11,535 bases of DNA, from NCBI GenBank assembly GCA_003248755.1, contig QFQW01000105.1, positions 1-11,535 on the forward strand, read 5' to 3'. Made by a program: the position numbers and the translations under genes. Position 1 is the first letter of the stretch; each line of letters opens with the position of its first letter. Source of the DNA: Chryseobacterium sp. Lineage in GTDB: Bacteria > Bacteroidota > Bacteroidia > Flavobacteriales > Weeksellaceae. The notes under the pieces are model-generated. The model did not search any database and had not been told where the DNA came from. It worked only from the letters and a program-made list of their open reading frames with translations. This document shows, piece after piece, positions 1 to 8,222 of the stretch.

Positions 1-2015
1 CCCATTACCAGTTCAAGAAAAATAACATGAACCGGGGTAAATATGTGAGGGAATACCCATCCCAGGAATAAAGGCAAAGAAACTGTAAGGATAATGGGAA
101 TATGAATAGAAATAATATACTGAACAGCTTTTTTGATATTGGCATAAATTCTCCGACCCGCAGCAATTCCCACTACCAGCTTTTCAAGATCATCATTCGT
201 AATGACGAGTGCTGCTGCTGATTTGGCAATTTCGGTTCCTTTATTTCCCATTGCCACTCCTATATGAGCTGCTTTTAATGCAGGTCCGTCATTCACTCCA
301 TCTCCCAACATAGCCACTACATTGCCTTGTGCTTTCAGAGCATTCACCACTTCAAGCTTAGCTTCAGGAAACATTCTTGTGAATAAGGTTGTTTTTTCAG
401 AAAGCTTCATTAAATCATCTTCTGAACTTGAGGTCACTTCATTACCATTAATGGCTGGAGCATCATTTATAATACCTGCCTGCATTGCAATAGCCTGTGT
501 CGTATCCGCATTGTCTCCTGTAATTACTTTTACCTTAATTCCTGCATCATAAATATGCTGAAACACTTCTTTTATTCCTTTTTTAGGAGGATCATAAAAT
601 ACAGTCAGTCCTAAAAACTCAAATCTGAAATCCTGTTGCTTTTCAGGAAAATTATTTCCTTCAAAATGAGATTTGGCTACTCCAAGCACCCGATATCCCT
701 GCTCTCCAAATTCTTTTATTATATTTCTGATTTTATTCTTTTCCTCTTCTGAAAGTTCAGAAACAGTAAGAATTGCTTCAGGAGCACCTTTTGCCGCAAT
801 AATTCTCTCTTTGTGTTCATTTTCAAAAAGATGGGTCATCATAGGAGGTTTTCCTTCCAACGGATATTCATGAAATAACTGATAATTTTTTCTGTCGTCA
901 GAATCCTGAGTCTGCTCATACACCTTATGTAAGGTTATTTCCATCGGATCAAACGGAACAGGCTCACTGCTCCACATCGCATAATCAATAAGCTCATCCA
1001 GCGCTTTTGTTTTGAAATTCTCCTGTTCATAAATCGTATCAGACTTATAGTCATAAAGATGCTTTAGTTGCATTGAATTTTCAGTAATTGTTCCTGTTTT
1101 ATCTGTACATATTACGGTAACACTCCCCAACGTTTCGACAATACTGCTTCGTTTGATAATAATTCCTTCCCGCATCAGCTTCCAGGCTCCCAAAGCCATA
1201 AAGGTGGTAAAAGCCACAGGAATTTCCTCAGGAAGTACAGACATCGCCAAAGTCAAACCGCTTAATAAGCTGGTCACAAAGTCTTCTGTTTTAATATAGC
1301 TGAAAATACATACCGCCAAAAAAATTATTAACCCAATAATAGCCATGCCTTTTACAAAATTCCGGATCTGGAGCTGTAAAGGAGATATTTCTTCTTTTAT
1401 TCCTAGTATAGACTGCCCTATTTTTCCTACTTTGGTTTCTTTTCCTATTTGTTCTACCTCAAAAACTGCAAGTCCGGAAACGGTAATTGTTCCGCTATAT
1501 ACTTTATTATCTTCTGATTTGCTGTCTTTAAAAACAGAGAAGCTCTCCCCTGTAAGTGAAGACTGATTAACTGAAAAATCATTGCTATGTACAATGGTAC
1601 CATCTGCATTGATCAGATTTCCTTCTTCGGTAATACAGAGATCTCCCACAGCAATTTCAAAAGTGGGTATTTTAATAATCTTTGAATTTCTTATGACCGT
1701 ACTTAAAGGCTCGTTCAATTTTTCAAGTTCTTCCAGGGCCTTTTTACTTCGGTTATCCTGATAGAAAGAGATAGCCGTAACTCCTATTATCGCAACCAAC
1801 ATAAATAAAGCCTCACCATAGTCACCTATGATTACATAGATAAGTGAAACACATATCAATAAAATAAGCATGGGTTCTTTCAGAATATCAATAAGCATAT
1901 CTGCCCATGTTTCTTTTTTAACCGCTTCCAGCCGGTTATATCCGTATTTTTTTCGGGAAGCTTCCACTTCCGCTTCTGTAAGACCTTTGAGATTTTCAGG
2001 GATATTGTAATTCAT
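1..2015 (-). CDS. P2-type cation-transporting ATPase (C-terminus off window)
   Basis: An ATP-driven inner-membrane cation pump, by family. The reading frame is open from an ATG at 2015 to the window edge (671 codons; perhaps 150-200 residues missing). Visible in order: N-terminal cation-ATPase domain beginning MNYNIPENLKGLT; TM1-TM2 about 49-85; actuator loop with TGES at 155-158; TM4 ion-site motif PEEIP at 262-266; phosphorylation site DKTGT with Asp305; nucleotide-binding KGAPE at 409-413; hinge GDGVNDGPAL at 571-580; TM5 and start of TM6, ending LELVM. This is the SERCA-like class, not the CPx heavy-metal class: no HMA domain or CPC motif. The TM4 glutamate of SERCA is kept, but the visible TM6 lacks the Asn/Asp ligands of Ca2+ pumps, so the ion is uncertain. 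It lies 71 bp after the heme-protein gene with no terminator between them, so it is probably the last known gene of the efflux operon. Confidence 0.93.
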   Translation of the reverse strand, partial: MNYNIPENLKGLTEAEVEASRKKYGYNRLEAVKKETWADMLIDILKEPMLILLICVSLIYVIIGDYGEALFMLVAIIGVTAISFYQDNRSKKALEELEKLNEPLSTVIRNSKIIKIPTFEIAVGDLCITEEGNLINADGTIVHSNDFSVNQSSLTGESFSVFKDSKSEDNKVYSGTITVSGLAVFEVEQIGKETKVGKIGQSILGIKEEISPLQLQIRNFVKGMAIIGLIIFLAVCIFSYIKTEDFVTSLLSGLTLAMSVLPEEIPVAFTTFMALGAWKLMREGIIIKRSSIVETLGSVTVICTDKTGTITENSMQLKHLYDYKSDTIYEQENFKTKALDELIDYAMWSSEPVPFDPMEITLHKVYEQTQDSDDRKNYQLFHEYPLEGKPPMMTHLFENEHKERIIAAKGAPEAILTVSELSEEEKNKIRNIIKEFGEQGYRVLGVAKSHFEGNNFPEKQQDFRFEFLGLTVFYDPPKKGIKEVFQHIYDAGIKVKVITGDNADTTQAIAMQAGIINDAPAINGNEVTSSSEDDLMKLSEKTTLFTRMFPEAKLEVVNALKAQGNVVAMLGDGVNDGPALKAAHIGVAMGNKGTEIAKSAAALVITNDDLEKLVVGIAAGRRIYANIKKAVQYIISIHIPIILTVSLPLFLGWVFPHIFTPVHVIFLELVM

Positions 2016-2086
2016 GTGAAATGGATGTAGTATTAAAATTACTGAATGTTTTTGTCATAACAGAATAATATTGATGATTTTAATTA

Positions 2087-2551
2087 TTAATTGATCTCCT
2101 TTTTAACCTGAACCACCCATTTTTCTATTTCCGATTTATCCGTAGAAGATAATTTTGCATTGCTGTGGATTAACGTGTACGAAGTGAGCGGCATTTCGCC
2201 ATTGTTAATGGTCTCCGTTATTTCGTCCAGCTTATGCAGTTTTTTCTTAGTTGTGTAGGTATTGAATTCATCAAAATTAAGATGTCTCTTCCCCGAATTT
2301 ACGTGGTCTGCAAGCCACCATTTTACCGGTTGGATGTTACTGTACCAAGGATAAGCTGTGTTATTGGAATGGCAGTCGTAGCAGCTTGTTTTCAAAAGAT
2401 TTTGTACATTATCCGGTACTTTATAATGCTTTCCGATCGCATTCTCTGATGCAGCAACCGATATATTTTTATCGGTATCGAAAAACTGGATTATTACAAA
2501 GATTAATATAATGGCAAAGATTATTTTTTTTATTAACGATGACTTTTTCAT
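2087..2551 (-). CDS. Membrane-anchored heme-binding (CxxCH) protein
   Basis: A 154-residue protein that matches from memory the Haem_bd family (PF14376) of Bacteroidota. It has a Lys-rich N-terminus and one hydrophobic segment (about 10-24) that should act as an uncleaved anchor with the rest in the periplasm. A single c-type heme motif CYDCH is at 57-61 (Cys57, Cys60, His61), followed by YPWYSNIQPVKWWLADH and HLNF, residues typical of the family. Met120 in the stretch NNGEMPL is a candidate sixth heme ligand. It follows the adaptor gene by 44 bp on the same strand and precedes the ATPase, so it is probably co-transcribed with the efflux genes. Its job there is unknown; electron transfer, metal-redox chemistry or sensing are inferences only. 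Confidence 0.9.
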   Translation of the reverse strand: MKKSSLIKKIIFAIILIFVIIQFFDTDKNISVAASENAIGKHYKVPDNVQNLLKTSCYDCHSNNTAYPWYSNIQPVKWWLADHVNSGKRHLNFDEFNTYTTKKKLHKLDEITETINNGEMPLTSYTLIHSNAKLSSTDKSEIEKWVVQVKKEIN

Positions 2552-2595
2552 AATGGTAAATGTTTAATTAAAATTTATTTTTATAGTATATATCT

Positions 2596-3735
2596 TTATT
2601 CTTCCTCTTCTGTATTTTTCAGTTTCATCAGAAGCGTGTAAGCGTTTTTGGTAACTATTTTTTTATTGCTGAAGTCTGCGAAGTTGAGAATCTGCACAAA
2701 GCCGTTTTCAGTTTCGCCTAAAGTGACAGGGGTCAGCCTGTATGTCTGTTTTTTAGTTTCCACAAAGACAAAATCTTTTCCTTCAAAATTTACGATACTT
2801 TCTTCCGGAATAGCGTTGGAAAAAGAGGTACTTGTTTCTATTTCGGCATTCATATACATCCCGGGAACCAGGCTGTGATCATATTTGTCAAAATGACAAT
2901 GAACTTCTGCCAAACCTCCCTGGTTAATGTCTTTACTTATCAAAATTATCTCCCCGTAATATTTTTTAGCAGGATCTGCATTGGTATATGCCACGAAGCG
3001 TTGTCCTTTTTTCAGGTTTTCCAGATCTTTCTCGTAAACTTTAAGATTTAGATGAATATCATCCGGATTAATTAATTCAAAAAGAACATCTGAAGGATTC
3101 ACATACTTCCCGATATTGACATTTACTTTGCTTACAAAACCTGTAATGGTGCTATAAACAGGTACACTTTTCGTAATGCTCCCGGATTTTAAAGCTTCCG
3201 GATTAATATTGATAAGGCGGAGCTGCTGCGCAAGAGAGTTCATCAAAATACGCTGGTTATTAAGCTCGGATTGTGCCTGTTGCATTGCCTTGTCACTACT
3301 AGCCCGGCTTTGGTTCAGGGTTTTCTGGCGGTTGTAGTCCAATTCTGCAAAATGTGACTTGGATTTTGCCATCAGATAATCCTGCTGAAGCTGGATGAAC
3401 TGTGGATTTTCTATGACAGCAATAACTTGTCCTTTGGAGATTGGCATCCCAGGAAGAAGGCCGCTAGACTTGAGGTAACCACCGAGTGGAATGCTTACCG
3501 AAACCAGATTCTGTGGCGGAACATCTATCATCCCGTTAAGCTTCAGTACCGACGATATGTTTTGTAAAGACAGCATTGTAGTCTCTATTGGTGCATTTTT
3601 CAGTTGTGCATCGGTAAGCATTACGACATTTTCATCTTTCGGCAAATTGGCTTTCGGATCTTTCGGATCTTCTTTTTTGCATTGGATAAAGACGAAAAAG
3701 CTTATTAATAATGTATATATTGAGATTGATTTCAT
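2596..3735 (-). CDS. RND efflux periplasmic adaptor (membrane fusion protein)
   Basis: The 379-residue adaptor should bridge the RND pump and outer-membrane channel in the periplasm. A hydrophobic leader (4-18) ends at Cys19, which looks like a lipoprotein site although the -1 residue is Gln rather than Gly/Ala/Ser. Next come a Lys/Asp-rich linker, a beta-barrel/lipoyl half (about 65-110, with LLPGMPISKGQVIAVIENP), a Gln-rich alpha-hairpin (about 112-175, with LNNQRILMNSLAQQLR), the returning lipoyl half (YSTITGFVSKVNVNIGKYV), a beta-barrel (LKVYEKDLENLKKGQ) and a membrane-proximal domain, ending in an acidic EEEE tail. This is the CusB/CzcB order. Its ATG is 3 bp after the stop of the pump gene, so the two are almost certainly translationally linked. 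I see no His-rich or Met-rich metal-binding extension. Confidence 0.93.
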   Translation of the reverse strand: MKSISIYTLLISFFVFIQCKKEDPKDPKANLPKDENVVMLTDAQLKNAPIETTMLSLQNISSVLKLNGMIDVPPQNLVSVSIPLGGYLKSSGLLPGMPISKGQVIAVIENPQFIQLQQDYLMAKSKSHFAELDYNRQKTLNQSRASSDKAMQQAQSELNNQRILMNSLAQQLRLININPEALKSGSITKSVPVYSTITGFVSKVNVNIGKYVNPSDVLFELINPDDIHLNLKVYEKDLENLKKGQRFVAYTNADPAKKYYGEIILISKDINQGGLAEVHCHFDKYDHSLVPGMYMNAEIETSTSFSNAIPEESIVNFEGKDFVFVETKKQTYRLTPVTLGETENGFVQILNFADFSNKKIVTKNAYTLLMKLKNTEEEE

Positions 3736-3738
3736 TTT

Positions 3739-6700
3739 TTATGGATTTAATGTAAGGTATTCCAGTTCAATGGCACTTTGGTTAAGCTTCCAAACGGCAT
3801 CGGTATAATTATTTTTCAGCGTTACTGCCTGATTTACTAATATCACAAATTCCAGATAGTTGATTTCTCCTGCCAAGAACTGTTTTTTTGCCGTTTCGGT
3901 AATGATGTCTGCGTTTTTCAGGTCAGACGTTTCGTACCGGGAAACTATTTCCAGATTGGTCTGATAGATTTGGTTGGCTTTTTTAAGCTGGTTTTGCAGG
4001 TTAAATTCTGCATTTTTCATTTCACTTTCAGCCACGGACTGCGAAACTTTTGCGGCTTCTATTCTGGCTTTTTGGCCACCGGAGAAAATGGGAACAGAAA
4101 CCCCCACCTGCACCGAATGAAACTGTGGCGAAGCATTGTAGACTTTATCATCCGCTCCCATTCCTTTGAAACTGTTCAGGTTATACGCCAGCTGCAGACC
4201 GGGAAGCATTTTTGCTTTTTCCAGTGCTATTTGTTCGGCAGAAATATTTTTCTGTTGCTCCCATATTTTCAGCAAAGGATGCTCTGTCAATGTATTATTT
4301 AATGATGTTGCAAAAGATTTTGAATCATTTGGGGTAAAATCGGTTTCGGTATTCAGAAGCCACTGAAACTGGTATTGAAGCACGGAAAGCTCCTGCTGTA
4401 ACTGCTTAAGCTGTATTTCTATGGCAGATTTCTGGTTAGAGGCCGTGGTTTTTTCCAGAATGTTACTTTCCCCTGCTTTCAGACGCAGATTTGCTTTATC
4501 TGAAAAATCCGTGTATAACTTCAAAGTTTCGTTCAGCAGTTTTTCTTTTTCTTTCCAGTAAAGAATATCATAAAAAGTGAGGCTTACCGCTTTTTTGAGT
4601 TCAAATTCTTTCAAAGAAACATTCAGAAGGGATTTTTTCCATTCCTCCGTATAGACGTTTCTTTGTTTTTTATAAACTGTGGGAAAAGCAATATTCTGAG
4701 AAACCCCGAACTTCATATCATTGTAGGCGCTGTTGATCTGTCCATAATCCATTGTAACAGCAGTCTGCGGAATGTCGGAAGCCGATTTTATCAGTGCTTT
4801 TGTGTACTCCGACTTCAGCTTCTCATTTTTCAGATTCCTGTTATTTTCCAATGCTGTATTAATGGCATTTTGAAGGCTTATTGGTGTTTGGGATTTGGCT
4901 TGAAATCCTATTAAACTGCAAACTAAAACCAATACAGACACAATATTTTTGTTATTTCTTTTTTTCATTTTAAATCCTTTTTCAATAGTTACATAGAGCA
5001 GAGGCAAAACAAAGAGTGTGAGAAAAGTTGCCACCATCAGTCCCCCGATAACGACTGTTGCCAACGGACGCTGAACTTCTGCTCCCGCCCCGTTGCTCAC
5101 TGCCATCGGGATGAATCCTAAAGAAGCTACGAAAGCCGTCATCAGAACCGGACGGAGCCTGGATTCTCCACCATCGATAATGATTCTCACAATATTTCGG
5201 ATCCCGCTTTTATAAAGGCGGTTAAATTCCGAAATCAAAACAATACCATTCAGAACCGCCACTCCGAAAAGGGCAATAAAACCAACACCTGCACTGATGC
5301 TGAAAGGCATTCCACGCAACGCTAAAAGAAATACACCTCCGATGATAGAAAGCGGAATGGCTGTATAAATCAACAAGCTTTCTTTAATGGACTTGAATGC
5401 AAAAAACAGCATTACGAAAATAAGAACCAATGCTACAGGAACTGCTATCATCAGACGTTGTTTGGCATTATTCAGGTTTTCAAAAGAACCTCCATAGGTC
5501 ATATAATAACCTGTCGGAAGTTTCATTTCTTTATCCACTTTATTTTGAAGCTCTTCCACGATGCTTTGCACATCTCTCCCTTTGATGTTGAATCCTACCA
5601 CTATTCTTCGCTGTGCATTTTCTCTTTGGATCTGGTTCGGGCCGTTTTTCACTTCTACATTTGCCAGCTGCGAAAGCGGGATCTGGTTTCCAAAAGGAGT
5701 CGGAACAAGAAGATTTTTAATATCATCTACATTTTTACGGTCTTTAGAATCCAGGCGGACAACCATATCAAAACGTTTCTCACCTTCAAAAACCAGACCT
5801 GTGCTCTGTCCTGCGAACGCAGCATTCACAATCCTGTTGATGTCCGAAATAGACAGGTGATACTGTGCGATCAGAGGACGGTTATATTCTATAATAACTT
5901 GCGGCATCCCGGAAATAGGTTCTATGTAAAGATTTTGAGTTCCTTTGACTGTTTCTATGATCTTGCCCAGCTTTTGAGCATTTTGGGAAAGAACATCCAG
6001 ATCATCTCCGAAAATCTTCACCACCACATCCTGCCTTGCACCGGTCATCAGCTCATTAAAACGCATCTGCACCGGAAACTGGAAACTGGCGGTAATCCCC
6101 GGCACCTCCTGTAGTTGCTTGCTCATTTTGTCTGCCAGCTCAGGGAAAGTAGCTGCCGAAGTCCATTCCTTTTTATCTTTCAGGATAACCATCATATCCG
6201 AAGCGTCCATCGGCATCGGGTCAGTTGGTACTTCTCCACTTCCGATTTTGGTTACCACTTTTTCTACCTCAGGAAATCTGGATTTGAGGATATGAGCAGC
6301 TTTTTGGGTACTTTCGATCGTGGTAGTAAGGTTACTTCCTGTTAAAACCCTGGTATCAACGGCAAAATCACCTTCTTCAAGCGAAGGAATAAACTCGCCT
6401 CCCATTTTGCTAAGAATAAAGATTGCCAACACAAACAGGGCTATCACCACAGAGAAAACCGTTTTCGGGATTCTGAGGATTTTTAGTAACGTTTTAAGAT
6501 AAATCTGCTCTACTTTCTTCATCATTCTATCTGAGAAACTTGGCTTTGAGCTTCTTTTTTTCAGCAATACAGCGCTCATCATCGGAATATAAGTCAGTGA
6601 AAGCAGAAATGCGCCCAACAATGCAAAAGCAACCGTTTCTGCCATCGGTTTAAACATTTTTCCTTCTATTCCCTGTAGAGTAAGGATCGGCAGATACACG

Positions 6701-8082
6701 ATTAGGATAATAATTTGCCCGAAAACAGCACTGTTCATCATTTTTCCTGCAGAATCTATAACAATGGTATCCATTTCCAGCTTCCCGATAGAGAAGATTT
6801 TCTTAAATTTTGAATTGTGACTGAACTGATGCAGAACGGATTCTACAATAATGACTGCCCCATCAATAATCAGCCCGAAATCCAAAGCTCCGAGACTCAT
6901 CAGGTTTCCGCTAACACCGAAAAGATTCATCATACAAATAGCAAAAAGCATCGCCAGAGGAATTACAGATGCTACCAATAATCCGGCCCGGAAATTCCCC
7001 AAGAACAAAACCAAAACAAAAACAACAATGAGAGCCCCTTCTGTTAGATTTTTTTCGACCGTGCCAATGGCATTGTTCACCATTTTGGTACGATCCAGGA
7101 AAGGCTCTATCACCACGCCTTTTGGTAATGTTTTCTGTATCTGGGCTATTTTTTCTTTTACATTTTTAATAACCAAATTACTGTTTTCTCCTTTCAGCAT
7201 CATCACCACGGCTCCCGAAACTTCACCTTGGTCATTGTAAGCCATAGCTCCGTATCGTGTTGCATGACCGGTTTTCACTTCTGCCACATCCCGGATAAAG
7301 AGTGGTATGTCGTTCTTTTTGGCCGCAATAGCAATATTTTGGATATCTTCTATATTGCCTATAAGTCCTTCACTTCTGATATACAAAACTGTGGGTCCTT
7401 TTTCGATATAAGCACCGCCTGTGTTTTGGTTATTTGTATTTAGTGCATCGAAAACATCATTAATGGTAATTCCATAAGCGTTTAATCTGTCAGGGTTTAC
7501 CGCTATTTCATATTGTTTCAGTTTCCCGCCAAAGCTACTGACTTCAGCCACACCTTTTACGCCCAGAAGCTGTCTTCTCACAATCCAGTCCTGAATAGTG
7601 CGTAGTTCTGTGGTTGTGTATTTTTTTTCGTAACCTTTTTCGGGTCTTACAACATATTGATAGATTTCTCCCAATCCGGTAGAGATAGGTCCCAACTGTG
7701 GCGTTCCTATTCCCTGCGGAATGACAGCCTGTACCTGCTGCAGTCTTTCCGCAACCTGCTGTCTAGCCCAATAAATATCAACATCATCTTCAAAGACAAT
7801 GGTAACAAGAGATAGCCCAAATCTGGAAAAACTTCGGATCTCTTTTAGTCCTGAAATATTATTATTGGCCTGTTCTATAGGAAAGGTAACAAGTCGTTCT
7901 ATATCCGTTGCTCCAAAAGACGGAGCAATGGTAATAACCTGTACCTGATTATTGGTAATGTCGGGTACTGCATCTATCGGTAATTTAGTGACCTGATAGG
8001 AACCAATTCCAATAAGCCCTAATACCAACAATGCAATAATGAGTTTATTCTTTACAGAAAACTCAATGATTTTTGTAAGCAT
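3739..8082 (-). CDS. czcA: CzcA-type RND heavy-metal pump fused to TolC-type outer-membrane channel
   Basis: One uninterrupted 1447-codon frame encodes two proteins of a tripartite pump. Residues 1-1038 are a full HME-RND transporter: TM1 about 13-32, porter loops, TM4 motif with Asp401, Asp407, Glu414 (DFGLIIDGAVIIVES), DPMP at 621-624, and TM12 ending near 1033. The DFG-x3-DGA pattern is that of CzcA-like divalent-cation pumps; Cu/Ag pumps such as CusA have a different TM4. Residues 1039-1447 are a TolC/CusC-like channel: an internal signal peptide begins MKKRNNKN, has a hydrophobic core at 1047-1060 and ends AKS-Q (likely cleavage after 1064), followed by two OEP-type helical repeats with VPIFSGG. 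RND-TolC fusions of about 1,440 residues are known in Bacteroidota. The N-terminal MLTKIIEFSVKNK is typical of the family and supports the ATG at 8082. The adaptor gene follows by 3 bp. Confidence 0.95.
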   Translation of the reverse strand: MLTKIIEFSVKNKLIIALLVLGLIGIGSYQVTKLPIDAVPDITNNQVQVITIAPSFGATDIERLVTFPIEQANNNISGLKEIRSFSRFGLSLVTIVFEDDVDIYWARQQVAERLQQVQAVIPQGIGTPQLGPISTGLGEIYQYVVRPEKGYEKKYTTTELRTIQDWIVRRQLLGVKGVAEVSSFGGKLKQYEIAVNPDRLNAYGITINDVFDALNTNNQNTGGAYIEKGPTVLYIRSEGLIGNIEDIQNIAIAAKKNDIPLFIRDVAEVKTGHATRYGAMAYNDQGEVSGAVVMMLKGENSNLVIKNVKEKIAQIQKTLPKGVVIEPFLDRTKMVNNAIGTVEKNLTEGALIVVFVLVLFLGNFRAGLLVASVIPLAMLFAICMMNLFGVSGNLMSLGALDFGLIIDGAVIIVESVLHQFSHNSKFKKIFSIGKLEMDTIVIDSAGKMMNSAVFGQIIILIVYLPILTLQGIEGKMFKPMAETVAFALLGAFLLSLTYIPMMSAVLLKKRSSKPSFSDRMMKKVEQIYLKTLLKILRIPKTVFSVVIALFVLAIFILSKMGGEFIPSLEEGDFAVDTRVLTGSNLTTTIESTQKAAHILKSRFPEVEKVVTKIGSGEVPTDPMPMDASDMMVILKDKKEWTSAATFPELADKMSKQLQEVPGITASFQFPVQMRFNELMTGARQDVVVKIFGDDLDVLSQNAQKLGKIIETVKGTQNLYIEPISGMPQVIIEYNRPLIAQYHLSISDINRIVNAAFAGQSTGLVFEGEKRFDMVVRLDSKDRKNVDDIKNLLVPTPFGNQIPLSQLANVEVKNGPNQIQRENAQRRIVVGFNIKGRDVQSIVEELQNKVDKEMKLPTGYYMTYGGSFENLNNAKQRLMIAVPVALVLIFVMLFFAFKSIKESLLIYTAIPLSIIGGVFLLALRGMPFSISAGVGFIALFGVAVLNGIVLISEFNRLYKSGIRNIVRIIIDGGESRLRPVLMTAFVASLGFIPMAVSNGAGAEVQRPLATVVIGGLMVATFLTLFVLPLLYVTIEKGFKMKKRNNKNIVSVLVLVCSLIGFQAKSQTPISLQNAINTALENNRNLKNEKLKSEYTKALIKSASDIPQTAVTMDYGQINSAYNDMKFGVSQNIAFPTVYKKQRNVYTEEWKKSLLNVSLKEFELKKAVSLTFYDILYWKEKEKLLNETLKLYTDFSDKANLRLKAGESNILEKTTASNQKSAIEIQLKQLQQELSVLQYQFQWLLNTETDFTPNDSKSFATSLNNTLTEHPLLKIWEQQKNISAEQIALEKAKMLPGLQLAYNLNSFKGMGADDKVYNASPQFHSVQVGVSVPIFSGGQKARIEAAKVSQSVAESEMKNAEFNLQNQLKKANQIYQTNLEIVSRYETSDLKNADIITETAKKQFLAGEINYLEFVILVNQAVTLKNNYTDAVWKLNQSAIELEYLTLNP
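4966..4980 (-). promoter_or_regulatory. Possible internal ribosome-binding site and start for the channel half
   Basis: On the minus strand AAAGGA lies 6 nt before an in-frame ATG (codon 1039), exactly where the signal peptide of the channel domain begins. None of the other starts I inspected in this operon (8609, 8082, 3735, 2551, 2015) has a comparable purine-rich site. It may be a relic of a once separate channel gene or a working internal start. Bacteroidota depend little on Shine-Dalgarno pairing, so function is uncertain. Confidence 0.4.
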
Positions 8083-8192
8083 AAATGATTAATTATTAGT
8101 CTTAATTATTGAGATAAGTTTTAGGTAGTCTGAAACACGGAATGGATGCATCTACATTTTTTGCAGATACGTTACCGGAAAAACAGAATACC

Positions 8193-8213
8193 CTCAATCA
8201 AAGAATGATTGAG
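8193..8213 (-). repeat. Perfect 8-bp inverted repeat between first two operon genes
   Basis: CTCAATCA and TGATTGAG are separated by 5 nt, giving a hairpin in the 140-bp gap between the small-protein gene and the pump gene. On the transcribed (minus) strand the hairpin is not followed directly by a U-run; a short run of five T comes only after GGGTATTCTG. It is therefore a poor intrinsic terminator but could slow transcription, protect an mRNA end or set a processing point. The rest of 8083-8222 shows no ORF and no clear -7 element. Confidence 0.5.
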
Positions 8214-8222
8214 AAAAATAGA

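Noticed and set aside
2016..2086. Terminator or separate promoter between the heme protein and the ATPase
   Set aside because: The gap is AT-rich with no GC-rich stem plus T-run and no TAnnTTTG on the minus strand.
5458..6114. 218-codon plus-strand open frame within the pump gene region
   Set aside because: It lies wholly antisense to conserved RND coding sequence, has an unnatural Phe/His/Ile-rich composition and no recognisable domain; it is a shadow frame.
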